A stretch of 64,000 bases of DNA from Snuella lapsa (GTDB lineage: Bacteria; Bacteroidota; Bacteroidia; Flavobacteriales; Flavobacteriaceae): assembly GCF_039539345.1 (NCBI RefSeq), contig NZ_BAABCY010000040.1:24501-88500 (forward strand), given 5' to 3'. Both the position numbers and the translations under genes were made by a program. Positions 43,610 to 53,266 of this stretch are shown here, in pieces. The notes under the pieces are model-generated. The model worked only from the letters and a program-made list of their open reading frames with translations, was not told where the DNA came from and did not search any database. Positions within the stretch are counted from its first letter, which is position 1. Each line of letters starts with the position of its first letter.

Positions 43610-44350
43610 TTAGGAATTCCATATAGACCAGGCTTTTTCGGCCTGAAATTGCAACATGGCCAAACCGTTAACGGTCGTAGCATGAGCCATTTTTCCTAAT
43701 TTAAGAAATTTAGTTTCTTCGGGATTGTATATTAAGTCAAATAATATATGTTTTTCGGTAATGGCTTTATATGGAATATCTGGGCAATTGTCGATGTTTG
43801 GGAAGGTGCCCAAAGGTGTACAATTTATGATTAATTGATGCGATTTAATATCGTTTTCTGTCAATGAAGTATAGGTGTAATCCACACCTTTAGAAGCTTT
43901 TCGGGATACATAGCTAATGTCTATGCCTAGCTTTTTAAGGCTATAGGCAATAGCCTTGCTAGCACCACCGGTCCCTAATATTAAAGCTTTTTTGTGATGT
44001 TTTTTTAAATAAGGTTTCAAAGATTTTTTGAAACCATAGCAATCGGTGTTGTAGCCAACAAGTTTACCTTTTTTTGTGATCTTAATCGTGTTTACTGCAC
44101 CTATGGCTTTTGCCTTTTTATTTACTTTGTTTAAATAAGGGATAACTTGTTCTTTATAGGGAATGGTTACGTTTAGACCTTTTAGTCCTTCCGTATTTTT
44201 AATGATTTCTGGAAATAAGTCAATAGATTCTATATCGAAATTCTCATAGGAGGTGTCTGCTATTTGTTCTTCTTCAAACTTTAGTTTAAAATATGTCTTT
44301 GAAAATGAATATGAAATATTCTTACCTAAGAGCCCTAATTTTTTAATCAT
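43610..44350 (-). CDS. aroE: Shikimate dehydrogenase
   Basis: A 246-residue NADPH enzyme reducing 3-dehydroshikimate in aromatic amino-acid synthesis. Motifs: NISYSFSKTYF at the N-terminus (substrate Ser), NVTIPYKE with the catalytic Lys at about 65, GYNTDCYGF with the catalytic Asp, and the nucleotide loop GTGGASKA. Slightly shorter than E. coli AroE (272). It overlaps the upstream DUF368 gene by eight bases, so it is the third gene of an operon of two membrane proteins and a metabolic enzyme. Confidence 0.95.
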   Translation of the reverse strand: MIKKLGLLGKNISYSFSKTYFKLKFEEEQIADTSYENFDIESIDLFPEIIKNTEGLKGLNVTIPYKEQVIPYLNKVNKKAKAIGAVNTIKITKKGKLVGYNTDCYGFKKSLKPYLKKHHKKALILGTGGASKAIAYSLKKLGIDISYVSRKASKGVDYTYTSLTENDIKSHQLIINCTPLGTFPNIDNCPDIPYKAITEKHILFDLIYNPEETKFLKLGKMAHATTVNGLAMLQFQAEKAWSIWNS

Positions 44351-45362
44351 GTATTTTTCTGGTTTTTTGTCCGTAAATTTCTAGTGCTAGTACAATGGCT
44401 ATCCCCAGTATTATAAAGCCAATGGCGTAATAGGTTTCACCCTGTAAATCTGGGACATAGCGTTTGTAGTTCGCTATTATTTTTTCTCCAGCAGAATCCA
44501 GCAGATAGCTGCCGTCGTTCTGCATTTTATAAATTGTTTTTTTCCATGGCCATACCACGCCTAGAGAGCCTATAATGAAGCCTATAATGACGGAAAGTGT
44601 AATGCTTTTATAGTGTTTTAAAATGTAGTTTAACAGATGGGAAAACGTTACTAGTCCTGTAACTGATCCTAATGTGAAAACAGCTAAAACTTTAAGCATT
44701 CGCAAGCGTTCTACATTGTCAATAAAGCCAAAGTCACCTTTAATAATCTCGTAGAAGGTATCATATAGTGCGTTAACGGAATCGACCAATAGAAGTACAT
44801 AGTTTCCCAGAAGAATTAAGATAAAAGAACCAGAAAACCCAGGAAGGGTCATGCCCGATACACTTATTATGCCACAAAAAAATACAAACCATAGATTGTC
44901 ATTTTCTTTGGCTGGATTCAAAAAGCTGATACTCAATCCAATTATTATACCAATTGCCAAGGAACTGTATGTTTTGTAATTCCAATCCCTAAAATCTTTG
45001 TTTATATAATAGATAGAGCCAATGATCATACCAAAAAATACGCTCCATACATAGAGTTCATAATGTTTAATAAGATAATCTAAAGCTTTGGATACGCTAA
45101 AGTAGCTTACAATCATGCCAAAGAAGAGCAGGCTTAAAAAACGACCATTAACATAGTTGTAAAAGCTTTTAAACCGTCCGTTAAAAAGTAGTTTAAAGGC
45201 TTTTCTGTTTATTTTTTGCAGAGAATAAATAAACTCTTCATAAAAACCAGCAACAAAAGCAACAACACCACCAGAGACACCAGGAACCTTATTGGCCGCT
45301 CCCATACCCAATCCTTTGAGAACAAGAAATATTCTATCGGTAAGTGTTCTAGTACTTTGCAT
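44343..45362 (-). CDS. DUF368 family membrane protein (undecaprenyl-phosphate translocase family), copy 2
   Basis: A 339-residue integral membrane protein with about nine hydrophobic helices. DUF368 marks are GMGAANKVPGVSGGVVAFVAG near the N-terminus and GMTLPGFSGSFILILLG in the second half, a pseudo-repeat of the same motif. DUF368 (PopT) was described as translocating undecaprenyl phosphate back across the inner membrane for cell-wall recycling. Its ATG overlaps the stop of copy 1 (TAATG), and its end overlaps aroE. It carries an additional 35 residues before the last helix (KKTIYKMQNDGSYLLDS...) not in copy 1. Confidence 0.88.
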   Translation of the reverse strand: MQSTRTLTDRIFLVLKGLGMGAANKVPGVSGGVVAFVAGFYEEFIYSLQKINRKAFKLLFNGRFKSFYNYVNGRFLSLLFFGMIVSYFSVSKALDYLIKHYELYVWSVFFGMIIGSIYYINKDFRDWNYKTYSSLAIGIIIGLSISFLNPAKENDNLWFVFFCGIISVSGMTLPGFSGSFILILLGNYVLLLVDSVNALYDTFYEIIKGDFGFIDNVERLRMLKVLAVFTLGSVTGLVTFSHLLNYILKHYKSITLSVIIGFIIGSLGVVWPWKKTIYKMQNDGSYLLDSAGEKIIANYKRYVPDLQGETYYAIGFIILGIAIVLALEIYGQKTRKIHD

Positions 45363-46282
45363 TATTGTTTTTTAGATCCTAATTTTTCAAGAATAAAAAT
45401 AGTTAAAAATCCCAGAACCATTAGTGTTACAGCAAATCCAATTTGGTGTTCTCCACTAAAAGCAAATGGAGACACACTTTCCTGTAAAAGTGGCGTTTTA
45501 ATACCTTTTGAGTTGGTGTGCCAGCTAAGGGTTTCTTTCCAGGGCCAAACTTTATTTAAAGAACCAAAGATAAAACCTGTGAGTAAAGCCAGTGTAATAT
45601 TGTGGTAGTGTTTGAAAAGCCATTTTAAGATATGACTAAAACTTAGTAATCCAAAAACTGCACCTGTAATGAAAATGAGTAGTTTTTTAATGTCAAAATC
45701 ATGAATAGCATCACTAAGTGTTTTATAGGCGCCAAGGATGATAAGGATAAAAGACCCGGAAATACCTGGTAATATCATTGCACAAATAGCAATTGCCCCG
45801 GCAAAAAACAGGAATGAAGTACTGGTGCTTGCACTAATTATGGGAAGGGCACTTATATAATAGGCTATGGCACTGCCAATAATTAATGTAATTATAGTGG
45901 AGATATTCCATTTAGTAATTTGTTTACCAACAAAATAAATACTTGCGATAATAAGGCCAAAAAAGAATGACCAGATTAAAACAGGGTGGTATTCTAATAA
46001 ATATTTTGCAATCCTCATGAATGAAACGTAACTGGCAATAATTCCTATTAGGAGAGCTACAATAAAGCTTCCGTTTAACTGTATCCAAAATGATTTAAAG
46101 CCTTTGTTGAACAGTGTTTTAAAGAGTGACCCGTTTACATTGCTAATAGTCTCAATAAGTTCTTCGTAGATGCCTGATATAAAGGCGATTGTTCCTCCTG
46201 AAACACCCGGTACAGCATCGGCAGCACCCATTGCCAATCCTTTTAAAGTAATGGTTAAGTAGTTGGATAAACGTCGTTGCAT
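45362..46282 (-). CDS. DUF368 family membrane protein, copy 1
   Basis: A 306-residue paralogue of the following gene, with the same motifs AMGAADAVPGVSGGTIAFISG and CAMILPGISGSFILIILG and about eight or nine membrane helices. Two tandem, translationally coupled DUF368 genes could form a heterodimer or act on different carriers. A minus-strand TACCTTTG at 46303-46310, 20 bases upstream, is the likely promoter, with no clear TTG at the required distance. Function inferred from the family only. Confidence 0.88.
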   Translation of the reverse strand: MQRRLSNYLTITLKGLAMGAADAVPGVSGGTIAFISGIYEELIETISNVNGSLFKTLFNKGFKSFWIQLNGSFIVALLIGIIASYVSFMRIAKYLLEYHPVLIWSFFFGLIIASIYFVGKQITKWNISTIITLIIGSAIAYYISALPIISASTSTSFLFFAGAIAICAMILPGISGSFILIILGAYKTLSDAIHDFDIKKLLIFITGAVFGLLSFSHILKWLFKHYHNITLALLTGFIFGSLNKVWPWKETLSWHTNSKGIKTPLLQESVSPFAFSGEHQIGFAVTLMVLGFLTIFILEKLGSKKQ

Positions 46283-46302
46283 ATTTTGATTTTAACAAAA
46301 AT

Positions 46303-46310
46303 CAAAGGTA
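46303..46310 (-). promoter_or_regulatory. -7 element of the DUF368-aroE operon
   Basis: TACCTTTG on the minus strand, about 20 bases before the start of DUF368 copy 1. Confidence 0.5.
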
Positions 46311-46484
46311 TGCATTTTAATGAAACCTTAGAGACAGTTTGTGGCGCGTTTTTCAAATTTGTTATAGATATAAACTAAGGCTTAAAACCAGAATTTAACA
46401 GAGCCAGATAAGGATTTTCATAACGAAAAATGCCCAAAAAAAAGCATAACAAAACTGAAAGGAAAATCTAAACAGTCTCTTAGT

Positions 46485-47879
46485 TTATAGATTCGCTTTT
46501 AGTAGGTTTTTTACGAGCTTTTTATTGGAAACTTTTGGAAAGAGCTCGTCGATAATAAAACTGTACTCTCTGTTGTAATCGAGTGCGTTTTTTAAATGAA
46601 ATGTACCCTTGTCAATTTCATTTAACGATAAGTAAAGACCGGCCAAACGAAATTCTAATTCAGCATTTTCAGGGTAAAACTCAACAGCCTGTTCAAAATT
46701 GTAAATAGCTGCTTCGGGTTCACCTAGTTTAATAAGCAAATCGCCTCTGGATAACCAAGTGTTTAGTTCGTAGTTTCCCAGTTCTAATGTTTTTTTATAG
46801 CCACGTTCGGCTTCTTCATAATAGTTGAGCCTATGGTTTATTTGCGAGTATAATTTCCAGTAGATAACATTCTCTGTATCTATGTTAATTGCCTTGTTTA
46901 TGTAGTATAGTGCTTTTTTATAATTTTTTCTTCGGTTATAAAACTTGGTAATGGCTATCCATCCTTTATCTAATAAAGGGTCTTCGTGAACAGTTTTATA
47001 AAAATATTGAACAGCTAAATCGTCTTTTCTTAATTTTTCGTAACAATGTCCTATACGTAGCAGTGCAAAGGATGTTGGGTCCTCTAACTTTAATGTTATA
47101 CTATAGTTTTCTATGGCTTCTTCAAAGCGGTTTAATTTTTCAAGTACTTTACCGCGTTCAAGATATGCCCCTACAAAAGTGTCGTCTGAAATAATGGCAA
47201 AATCGAAGGCAGCTAACGATTTTTTATAATTTTTCAGATTGTAATATTGTTTGCCAAGTTGGTGCCAAGCAACTTCACTGTAAGGACTTTTGTCCAAAAA
47301 CATATTAAGGTAGCTAATGGCCTCATCGCTTTGGTCCAAATACTCAAAACAGTAAATAACATTGTAAAGAGCGGAGTAATCCTCTATGTCTTCTTCTAAG
47401 CACTTCATGAAAGCCATTTTAGCCTCTTCAAACTGATCCAGAAATAAATATTCCATACCAATTAAAGAGTAAAGGTCTGCAACGTCATCAGTTAAATCTA
47501 ATGCTTTTTTAAGCACATTGATAGCCTGTTGGTGTTCGTCTTTTTTCGATAATATATTGGCTTTTTGAATAAAGATCTCATCGTTGGTTGGATCTAAATT
47601 ATAAAGTTCGTTTAGTAACGTATCTGCTTCTATAAGCTTATTTTCAAAAACATAAACTTCAACTTTAAAAAGTCTCAGGTTAATAGACGACGGGTGTTGA
47701 TCTAAGCCTAACTTAATAGCTTTTTTTGCTAAAGCTATCTTACCTTGGTTTAAGTAATGATGTATTATGTTCTCAAACTCTTCGGAATCGAAAAACAAAA
47801 CGTGGTTTGTTTTTAGCATAGATTCGAACTTGGTAAGAGGCAAATTATTGTTGTCTTCGGGACTAAACTCCATAGGCAC
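46485..47879 (-). CDS. Tetratricopeptide repeat protein
   Basis: A 464-residue protein made of about ten TPR units (helical pairs with A-x-x-x-G-x-x-A spacing such as VAWHQLGKQYYNLKNYKKSLAAF, AYLERGKVLEKLNRFEEAIENY) covering residues about 50-450. No signal peptide or membrane helix, so it is cytoplasmic; it is likely a scaffold for protein-protein contacts. Function unknown. It is separated by 200 bases from the DUF368 operon and by 147 from the aminotransferase gene. Confidence 0.88.
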   Translation of the reverse strand: MPMEFSPEDNNNLPLTKFESMLKTNHVLFFDSEEFENIIHHYLNQGKIALAKKAIKLGLDQHPSSINLRLFKVEVYVFENKLIEADTLLNELYNLDPTNDEIFIQKANILSKKDEHQQAINVLKKALDLTDDVADLYSLIGMEYLFLDQFEEAKMAFMKCLEEDIEDYSALYNVIYCFEYLDQSDEAISYLNMFLDKSPYSEVAWHQLGKQYYNLKNYKKSLAAFDFAIISDDTFVGAYLERGKVLEKLNRFEEAIENYSITLKLEDPTSFALLRIGHCYEKLRKDDLAVQYFYKTVHEDPLLDKGWIAITKFYNRRKNYKKALYYINKAINIDTENVIYWKLYSQINHRLNYYEEAERGYKKTLELGNYELNTWLSRGDLLIKLGEPEAAIYNFEQAVEFYPENAELEFRLAGLYLSLNEIDKGTFHLKNALDYNREYSFIIDELFPKVSNKKLVKNLLKANL

Positions 47880-48026
47880 AATGGTATTGTTTCTACCTTA
47901 ATAAATTTAAGGTTCTAAAGCATTTTTTTAGAAGAATTACTCAAATGTTTTTAACAAAGTAATGAACAGGTGTTAGTTTTATTTTTACTTTTCTTTGTTT
48001 TTGTTTGATTGTTAGTGTGTTATGTT

Positions 48027-49217
48027 TTATTGTTGCTTTTGGTTTATTGTGTTTAGAATAGCAATAATGATGCCACACCCTTTAATAATTTCATCATTTG
48101 AGACGGTAAGAGGCGGGGTAATTCTTACGGCTTTAGGCTCGAAAAGTAACCAGAATAATATCAATCCTTTATTTTGAGCGTTAAGAATTAAGTCATTTAC
48201 AATAGTAGATGAAGGCATAATAAGAGCCAACATTAATCCTTTTCCTCGTATTTCTTTAATGAGCGGGTGGATTAAAAGTTTACGGATAAGTGCTTCTTTT
48301 TCCTGAGCTTTCTGCATTAGGTTGCTGGTTAGGACTTCTTGAAGCGTAGCATGAGCTGCGGCGGCTATAAGCGGATGTCCTCCAAACGTGGTAATATGCC
48401 CTAGTTTGGGGCGGTCTTGAAGTAAGTCCATAAGTTTGCTCGAAGCTGTGAAGGCTCCAATAGGTAGTCCGCCTCCTAAACCTTTGCCACTAACTAAAAT
48501 ATCAGGGATACAATTGTAGTGTTCAAAACCAAAAAGTTTTCCAGTACGACCTATGCCTGGCTGGATCTCATCTAAAATGAGTAACGCTCCAACTTTTGTA
48601 CACTGTTCTTTAACCTTTTCCAGATAGTCATTTTCTGGTACTATAAAGCCAGCTCCACCTTGAATGGTTTCTAAAATAACACAAGCGGTTTGGGATGTAA
48701 TGTGTTTTAAATCGTTTGTATCATTAAAAGCGATGAAGCGTGTGTTTGGTATTAAGGGCCTAAATGCTTGTTTGCGCTCTTCAAACCCCATCACACTCAT
48801 GGATCCCATTGTATTGCCGTGATATGCTTTATGTGCAGCGATTACTTCGCTTCTGCCCGTAGCTCGTTTGGCTAGTTTTAATGCGCCTTCGATGGCTTCG
48901 GTTCCGGAATTTGTTAGGTAGGTTTTTTCTAAAGGAGCTGGTAAATTTTTAGCTAATAGTTTGGTGAGCTGCACAGCCGTTTTTTGGATGTACTCGCCAT
49001 ACACCATAACATGTAAATATTTGTCTAGTTGCTCCTTGATAGACGCGTTTACTTTTGGGTGTTTGTGTCCCAGGGTACAGGCAGAAACACCAGCGACAAA
49101 GTCCAAATAAGCTTTGTTATTGGTATCGTATATGTAAGACCCTTCTGCATGGGAGATCTCTAGAGAAAGGGGATGAGGGGATGTTTGTGCTTGGTATTTA
49201 AAAAAGTCTGAGGTCAT
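48027..49217 (-). CDS. Class III PLP-dependent aminotransferase
   Basis: A 396-residue fold-type I aminotransferase. The PLP Lys is in DILVSGKGLGGGLPIGAF, preceded by LILDEIQPGIGRTG and the substrate-binding NSGTEAIEGALKLA. It is of the acetylornithine/ornithine/4-aminobutyrate subgroup, but no specific assignment is possible from sequence. The stop of the OstA-like gene lies two bases ahead of its start, so they are co-transcribed, though the functions do not obviously connect. Could be ArgD or a lysine/GABA aminotransferase. Confidence 0.85.
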   Translation of the reverse strand: MTSDFFKYQAQTSPHPLSLEISHAEGSYIYDTNNKAYLDFVAGVSACTLGHKHPKVNASIKEQLDKYLHVMVYGEYIQKTAVQLTKLLAKNLPAPLEKTYLTNSGTEAIEGALKLAKRATGRSEVIAAHKAYHGNTMGSMSVMGFEERKQAFRPLIPNTRFIAFNDTNDLKHITSQTACVILETIQGGAGFIVPENDYLEKVKEQCTKVGALLILDEIQPGIGRTGKLFGFEHYNCIPDILVSGKGLGGGLPIGAFTASSKLMDLLQDRPKLGHITTFGGHPLIAAAAHATLQEVLTSNLMQKAQEKEALIRKLLIHPLIKEIRGKGLMLALIMPSSTIVNDLILNAQNKGLILFWLLFEPKAVRITPPLTVSNDEIIKGCGIIIAILNTINQKQQ

Positions 49218-49219
49218 GG

Positions 49220-51010
49220 CTATTTGCTCGTTTTGTTTTTTAAGGAGTCTTTAGCCTTTTGTTGGTCTTTAATATGTTGCGGCAACCTTCGTGAGGCCTT
49301 TGGGTCTTCATCTTCTTTGGTTTTAGCTTCACTATCGGCTTTTTCCATACGTTCTACCATAGCGTCGTCAAAGAATTCCTCTTGAGGTACATAGTCTTCT
49401 AAACCTTTTATTTTAGGAAGGTTTAATGGCGGATCGTCTTTAAATAAATCGTCGACACTTTTTGGGCGTTCTTCTTCACGCCAATCAAAATCTTTTAGTA
49501 GCTTGTCTTTTTCCTGATATTTGGACTCTGGGTATAAGCCTCCGTCAGTTTGATTTAACCTAGTATATTCCTCGATGTCCCCTTCAGAAAATAGCATGTA
49601 AATGCTTCCCGATTTGGCTTTGTCTATCCCTATTAATTCTTGTTTTTCGTTTCGCGTGTAAAAGATAGACTCGGCATTTTTGTTGATGTTAACTTTGCGC
49701 AAGGTGTTTTCGTCATTAAATAATCCAACCAATCGAAGGCCTTTTATTTGGTTGTACCCATCGTCACTAAGGGTGTCTTTACTTATAATAAAGGCGTTAT
49801 TAAAAACAATCAGGGAGTCTAACTTTTCCGTTTTGGTATTGGATATTAAATGAATGGTGTCTCCAGTCATTTGGTTTTCTAAGTTCCAAAGAACGGGTTT
49901 GCGTTTTTTGGTAAAGGCATCATTGGCTGCAGAACGGGAAATATTAATTAACTGCATTAAACCTGTTTGTTGGTTAAAATGGATAGAATCTGCCTTACCA
50001 CTTAAATCAGATTTATAAATTTTTACATTTCTAAAGGCTCTGGTAATGCGTTTTTCTGGTTTGCCAGTAACCATCAAGGTGTCGCCGTGTATGTAAATGG
50101 AATCTTTTTCCTGAACACTTATGGCTAAGGCTTTTTTTGTAATGAAGACGGAGTCTTTTTCTTTAAATACTTCAGCGTAATGTCCTTTTATGATACTATT
50201 GTTTATGGTGTCTGTAACGGTAATGTTGTTAGTAGCCGAAGCAAAACTTTTGGTATTGTCAAAATATAAACTATCACCCTCTACAATACGGTTGTCGTAG
50301 TCTATCCGGGCTTTTTTAATAGCGTGACCTATTTTGGTTTTTGTGTCGTAAAATCCTTTTTCACAGTAGGTATGGCTCTCTTTTGTTGTTATGGTTGATG
50401 GCCCGTATAAATATGCATGTCCAGTATCGGAGTAAAAATCGAAAAAGTTTGATTTTACTGTTGCTTCTTCATTAACTAGTACCACATCGGTAACAAACTG
50501 GTATTTTTTTTGATTCATGTAGTAGCGCCCTATTTTACTGGTTATGGTTCCAGATGAATCTTTTACTACTTTGCCTCCTGTTCTATAGTATGCTTGTTGT
50601 TTTACACGGTCAAAATACAGCGTGTCTGATGTTACCGTAGAGTTGGGATCCTTTAGTACTACTTCTCCACTAGCATAGGCTAGTAGAGACTTGCCACTGT
50701 ATTCTATATATTTGGAGGTCATGGTTATGGTATCTGCTTGAATCATTTTTACGTTGCCATAGGCTTCTATAAATTTTTCAGAGCCGTAGTGTATAGCTTT
50801 ATCGCACCATAGATTAATGCTTCCGTGTACAATATGAACTTGTTGTGAGTCGTCTCGGGTAAAAACATTGGCACCGGGATATTTTTCTTCATCAAAGGTT
50901 AAAAAACCCGAATACGGGATTTCAATGACTTTCTTTTCCTGTGCATCAAGTTTAATAGAAAGAGTTAGGCTAAGGATTGTTATAACGTAAAAAAGATATG
51001 ATAGTTTCAA
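49220..51010 (-). CDS. OstA-like (LptA/LptD-N type) lipopolysaccharide transport protein
   Basis: A 596-residue protein with a signal peptide (LSYLFYVITILSLTLSIKLDA) followed by OstA-like beta strands (residues about 40-350: GNVKMIQADTITMTSKYIEY, KDPNSTVTSDTLYFD, ITSKIGRYYMN). This is the periplasmic jellyroll that carries lipopolysaccharide to the outer membrane. The C-terminal 100 residues are charged and disordered. It lacks the LptD barrel; it is the large OstA form of Bacteroidota. Transcribed with the aminotransferase gene. Confidence 0.85.
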   Translation of the reverse strand: MKLSYLFYVITILSLTLSIKLDAQEKKVIEIPYSGFLTFDEEKYPGANVFTRDDSQQVHIVHGSINLWCDKAIHYGSEKFIEAYGNVKMIQADTITMTSKYIEYSGKSLLAYASGEVVLKDPNSTVTSDTLYFDRVKQQAYYRTGGKVVKDSSGTITSKIGRYYMNQKKYQFVTDVVLVNEEATVKSNFFDFYSDTGHAYLYGPSTITTKESHTYCEKGFYDTKTKIGHAIKKARIDYDNRIVEGDSLYFDNTKSFASATNNITVTDTINNSIIKGHYAEVFKEKDSVFITKKALAISVQEKDSIYIHGDTLMVTGKPEKRITRAFRNVKIYKSDLSGKADSIHFNQQTGLMQLINISRSAANDAFTKKRKPVLWNLENQMTGDTIHLISNTKTEKLDSLIVFNNAFIISKDTLSDDGYNQIKGLRLVGLFNDENTLRKVNINKNAESIFYTRNEKQELIGIDKAKSGSIYMLFSEGDIEEYTRLNQTDGGLYPESKYQEKDKLLKDFDWREEERPKSVDDLFKDDPPLNLPKIKGLEDYVPQEEFFDDAMVERMEKADSEAKTKEDEDPKASRRLPQHIKDQQKAKDSLKNKTSK

Positions 51011-51073
51011 AGTATACTTATTTGTGGCAACAAAAATAACGATAATAATAATTTATAATTGTATGGTTACAAA

Positions 51074-51101
51074 AAACGCTCCAAAATATTTTGGAGCGCT
51101 T
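51074..51101 (-). terminator. Terminator of the lipoprotein gene
   Basis: ACGCTCCAAAATATTTTGGAGCGCT, a strong stem with a run of A on the left (U-tract on the minus strand), 60 bases past the stop. Confidence 0.85.
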
Positions 51102-51162
51102 GGTCACATTAGTTACTAATAGATGTTTAAATACTTTAAACGGGTTTTCCTAAGATTGCTAA

Positions 51163-51663
51163 TTATTTTGACCAATCTGTCTTTCCTTTTTCTTTTTTTA
51201 CAAAAACAATCTTACTTGCAATATAAATACCTTGGTTAAAAATACCGTCTGAGTCTTCAATAAGGTTAGGTATTTCTTCTCCCTTAAAAGCAACGTGTAT
51301 TTTTTCTTTTTCTCTATTTAAATTTTTAAGTTTTTCAGACAGTTTTGAGAATTCTTCTTCACTAGTGTATACATTAATTATTCTGTCGTTCTCTATTTTT
51401 AATTTGAAATAAGGGCTTCTTAATATATTGTTTTTGCTTAATATTTTAAAGTAGTCATAAGATTTAAGTTCTGAATTTGAAAGGTCATTTTGGTTTGCAG
51501 AATTAATTGCATTTTCAAATTCAATAGCTTTATCTTCAGGGTATCCATGAAGACTTTTGAAATCAATTAGTTTAATATAAATATCACCTTCATGATAATT
51601 TTGATTTTTTTTGTTACAGGCTAAAATGCATAAAAGAAGTAATGCTAACGGTAGTTTTTTCAT
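51163..51663 (-). CDS. Lipoprotein, unknown function
   Basis: A 166-residue protein with lipoprotein signal MKKLPLALLLLCILAC (Cys16). The mature part is Lys/Asn-rich with patterns LKSLHGYP-like and FEEFSKLSEKLKNL; I know no domain. The frame is open to 51768, but translation from there would put 35 residues before the signal peptide, so the ATG at 51663 is chosen. It has its own terminator and no close neighbour; base composition is somewhat AT-rich, so recent acquisition is possible but not shown. Confidence 0.7.
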   Translation of the reverse strand: MKKLPLALLLLCILACNKKNQNYHEGDIYIKLIDFKSLHGYPEDKAIEFENAINSANQNDLSNSELKSYDYFKILSKNNILRSPYFKLKIENDRIINVYTSEEEFSKLSEKLKNLNREKEKIHVAFKGEEIPNLIEDSDGIFNQGIYIASKIVFVKKEKGKTDWSK

Positions 51664-51911
51664 AAAAATTCGAAAGGGAAGTATATTGTACGATTTTGTT
51701 CGTAATAATATCTTGCTTGATGTTAAATTAGTATCGATGAGGAAAAGCTGTAAGTTGCTTAGAGTCAATAAAAAATGATTTTAAAAATGTATTTGACCTT
51801 AGTTTCTTGTTGATAAAAACAATATAAGCTAAAAATTAATTCGTGAATAATTTCAGTAAGAATATTTACTTTAAAGATATTAAAATTTATGGCGTTTATA
51901 AAGGTTAATAT
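51664..51911. other. AT-rich gap between lipoprotein gene and purA
   Basis: About 250 bases with no gene, repeat or clear promoter recognised. The promoter of the lipoprotein gene must lie here. Confidence 0.4.
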
Positions 51912-51944
51912 AAAAAAAGACTACATTTTAAGTAGTCTTTTTTT
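51912..51944. terminator. Terminator behind purA
   Basis: AAAAAAAGACTAC...GTAGTCTTTTTTT, a perfect stem with U-tract on both strands, 25 bases from the purA stop. Confidence 0.88.
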
Positions 51945-51967
51945 TATATAGGATTATAGAGAGGTTT

Positions 51968-53254
51968 TTACTTAACCAATTGCTGTCTAAAAATAGTTTG
52001 CTTTCTATCTGGTCCTACAGAAACAATTGTAATAGGGATTTCCAGTTCTTTTTCCAAAAAAGCAATGTATTCGTTTAGAGCTTCCGGAAGTTGTGATGCA
52101 TCATCCATGGCCGTTAAATCTTCATTCCAACCTTTAAATTCAGTATAGATAGGTTCTACATTTTCTGGTTCGATATTGTACGGGAAATGTTCTATTGTTT
52201 CTCCTTTATATTTATAAGCGGTACATACTTTAAGGGTTTTAAAACCAGAAAGCACGTCGCCTTTCATCATCATTAACTGTGTTACGCCATTAACTTGACA
52301 AGCGTATTTTAAGGCTACAAGGTCTAACCAACCACAGCGTCTGGGACGTCCTGTAGTTGCACCAAATTCGTTTCCTACACGTGCCATGGTTGCTCCATCG
52401 TTATCGAACAATTCGGTAGGGAATGGTCCGGAACCAACTCGGGTAGTGTAAGCCTTGAAGATACCGAATACTTCACCAATTTTATTAGGAGAAACACCCA
52501 AGCCTGTACAAGCACCGGCCGCTGTTGTATTACTGGAAGTAACAAATGGATAGGTTCCAAAATCAATATCCAATAAAGAGCCTTGAGCGCCTTCGGCAAG
52601 AATGGTCTGACCTGCTTTTTGAGCCTGGTATACATACTCTTCGGAGTCAATAAACTTAAGTGATTTTAAAGTTTCTACTGCTTCGAAGAACTCGGCTTCC
52701 AGTTCTTTTAAATCATATTGAATGTCAACATTGTAAAACGAAATCATGGATTCGTGTTTGTCGGCTAGGGCTCTGTAGCGGTCTTTCCAGTCGCTTAATT
52801 CTAAATCGCCAACACGAATGCCATTTCTACCAGTTTTATCCATATATGTTGGTCCAATACCTTTAAGGGTGGATCCAATTTTTGCTTTTCCCTTAGCAGC
52901 TTCACTGGCAGCATCTAATAAACGATGCGTGGGTAAGATTATATGTGCTTTTCGGGAAATAAGCAATGATTTTCTATAGTCTATGTTTTGCTCTTCTAAT
53001 TTGTCAAGTTCTTTTTTAAAGATAACAGGGTCAATAACAACGCCATTACCAACTAAATTAGTGGCATCTTCATGAAAGATTCCTGATGGAATAGTATGCA
53101 ATACGTGTTTTTTACCATTAAAAACCAGTGTGTGACCAGCATTTGGTCCGCCTTGAAAACGTGCTATAATATTATAGTTCGATGTAAGTACGTCAACAAT
53201 TTTTCCTTTGCCTTCGTCTCCCCATTGTAATCCTAGTAGTAAATCTACTGCCAT
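51968..53254 (-). CDS. purA: Adenylosuccinate synthetase
   Basis: A 428-residue GTP-dependent enzyme joining IMP and aspartate in AMP synthesis. Motifs: LLLGLQWGDEGKGKIVDVL (GTP loop and catalytic Asp), QGGPNAGHT (His), GIGPTYMDK, EGAQGSLLDIDFGTYPFVTSS and TTGRPRRCGWLD. It follows fur by 12 bases. Full length. Confidence 0.97.
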   Translation of the reverse strand: MAVDLLLGLQWGDEGKGKIVDVLTSNYNIIARFQGGPNAGHTLVFNGKKHVLHTIPSGIFHEDATNLVGNGVVIDPVIFKKELDKLEEQNIDYRKSLLISRKAHIILPTHRLLDAASEAAKGKAKIGSTLKGIGPTYMDKTGRNGIRVGDLELSDWKDRYRALADKHESMISFYNVDIQYDLKELEAEFFEAVETLKSLKFIDSEEYVYQAQKAGQTILAEGAQGSLLDIDFGTYPFVTSSNTTAAGACTGLGVSPNKIGEVFGIFKAYTTRVGSGPFPTELFDNDGATMARVGNEFGATTGRPRRCGWLDLVALKYACQVNGVTQLMMMKGDVLSGFKTLKVCTAYKYKGETIEHFPYNIEPENVEPIYTEFKGWNEDLTAMDDASQLPEALNEYIAFLEKELEIPITIVSVGPDRKQTIFRQQLVK

Positions 53255-53266
53255 TGTAAAAAATAA

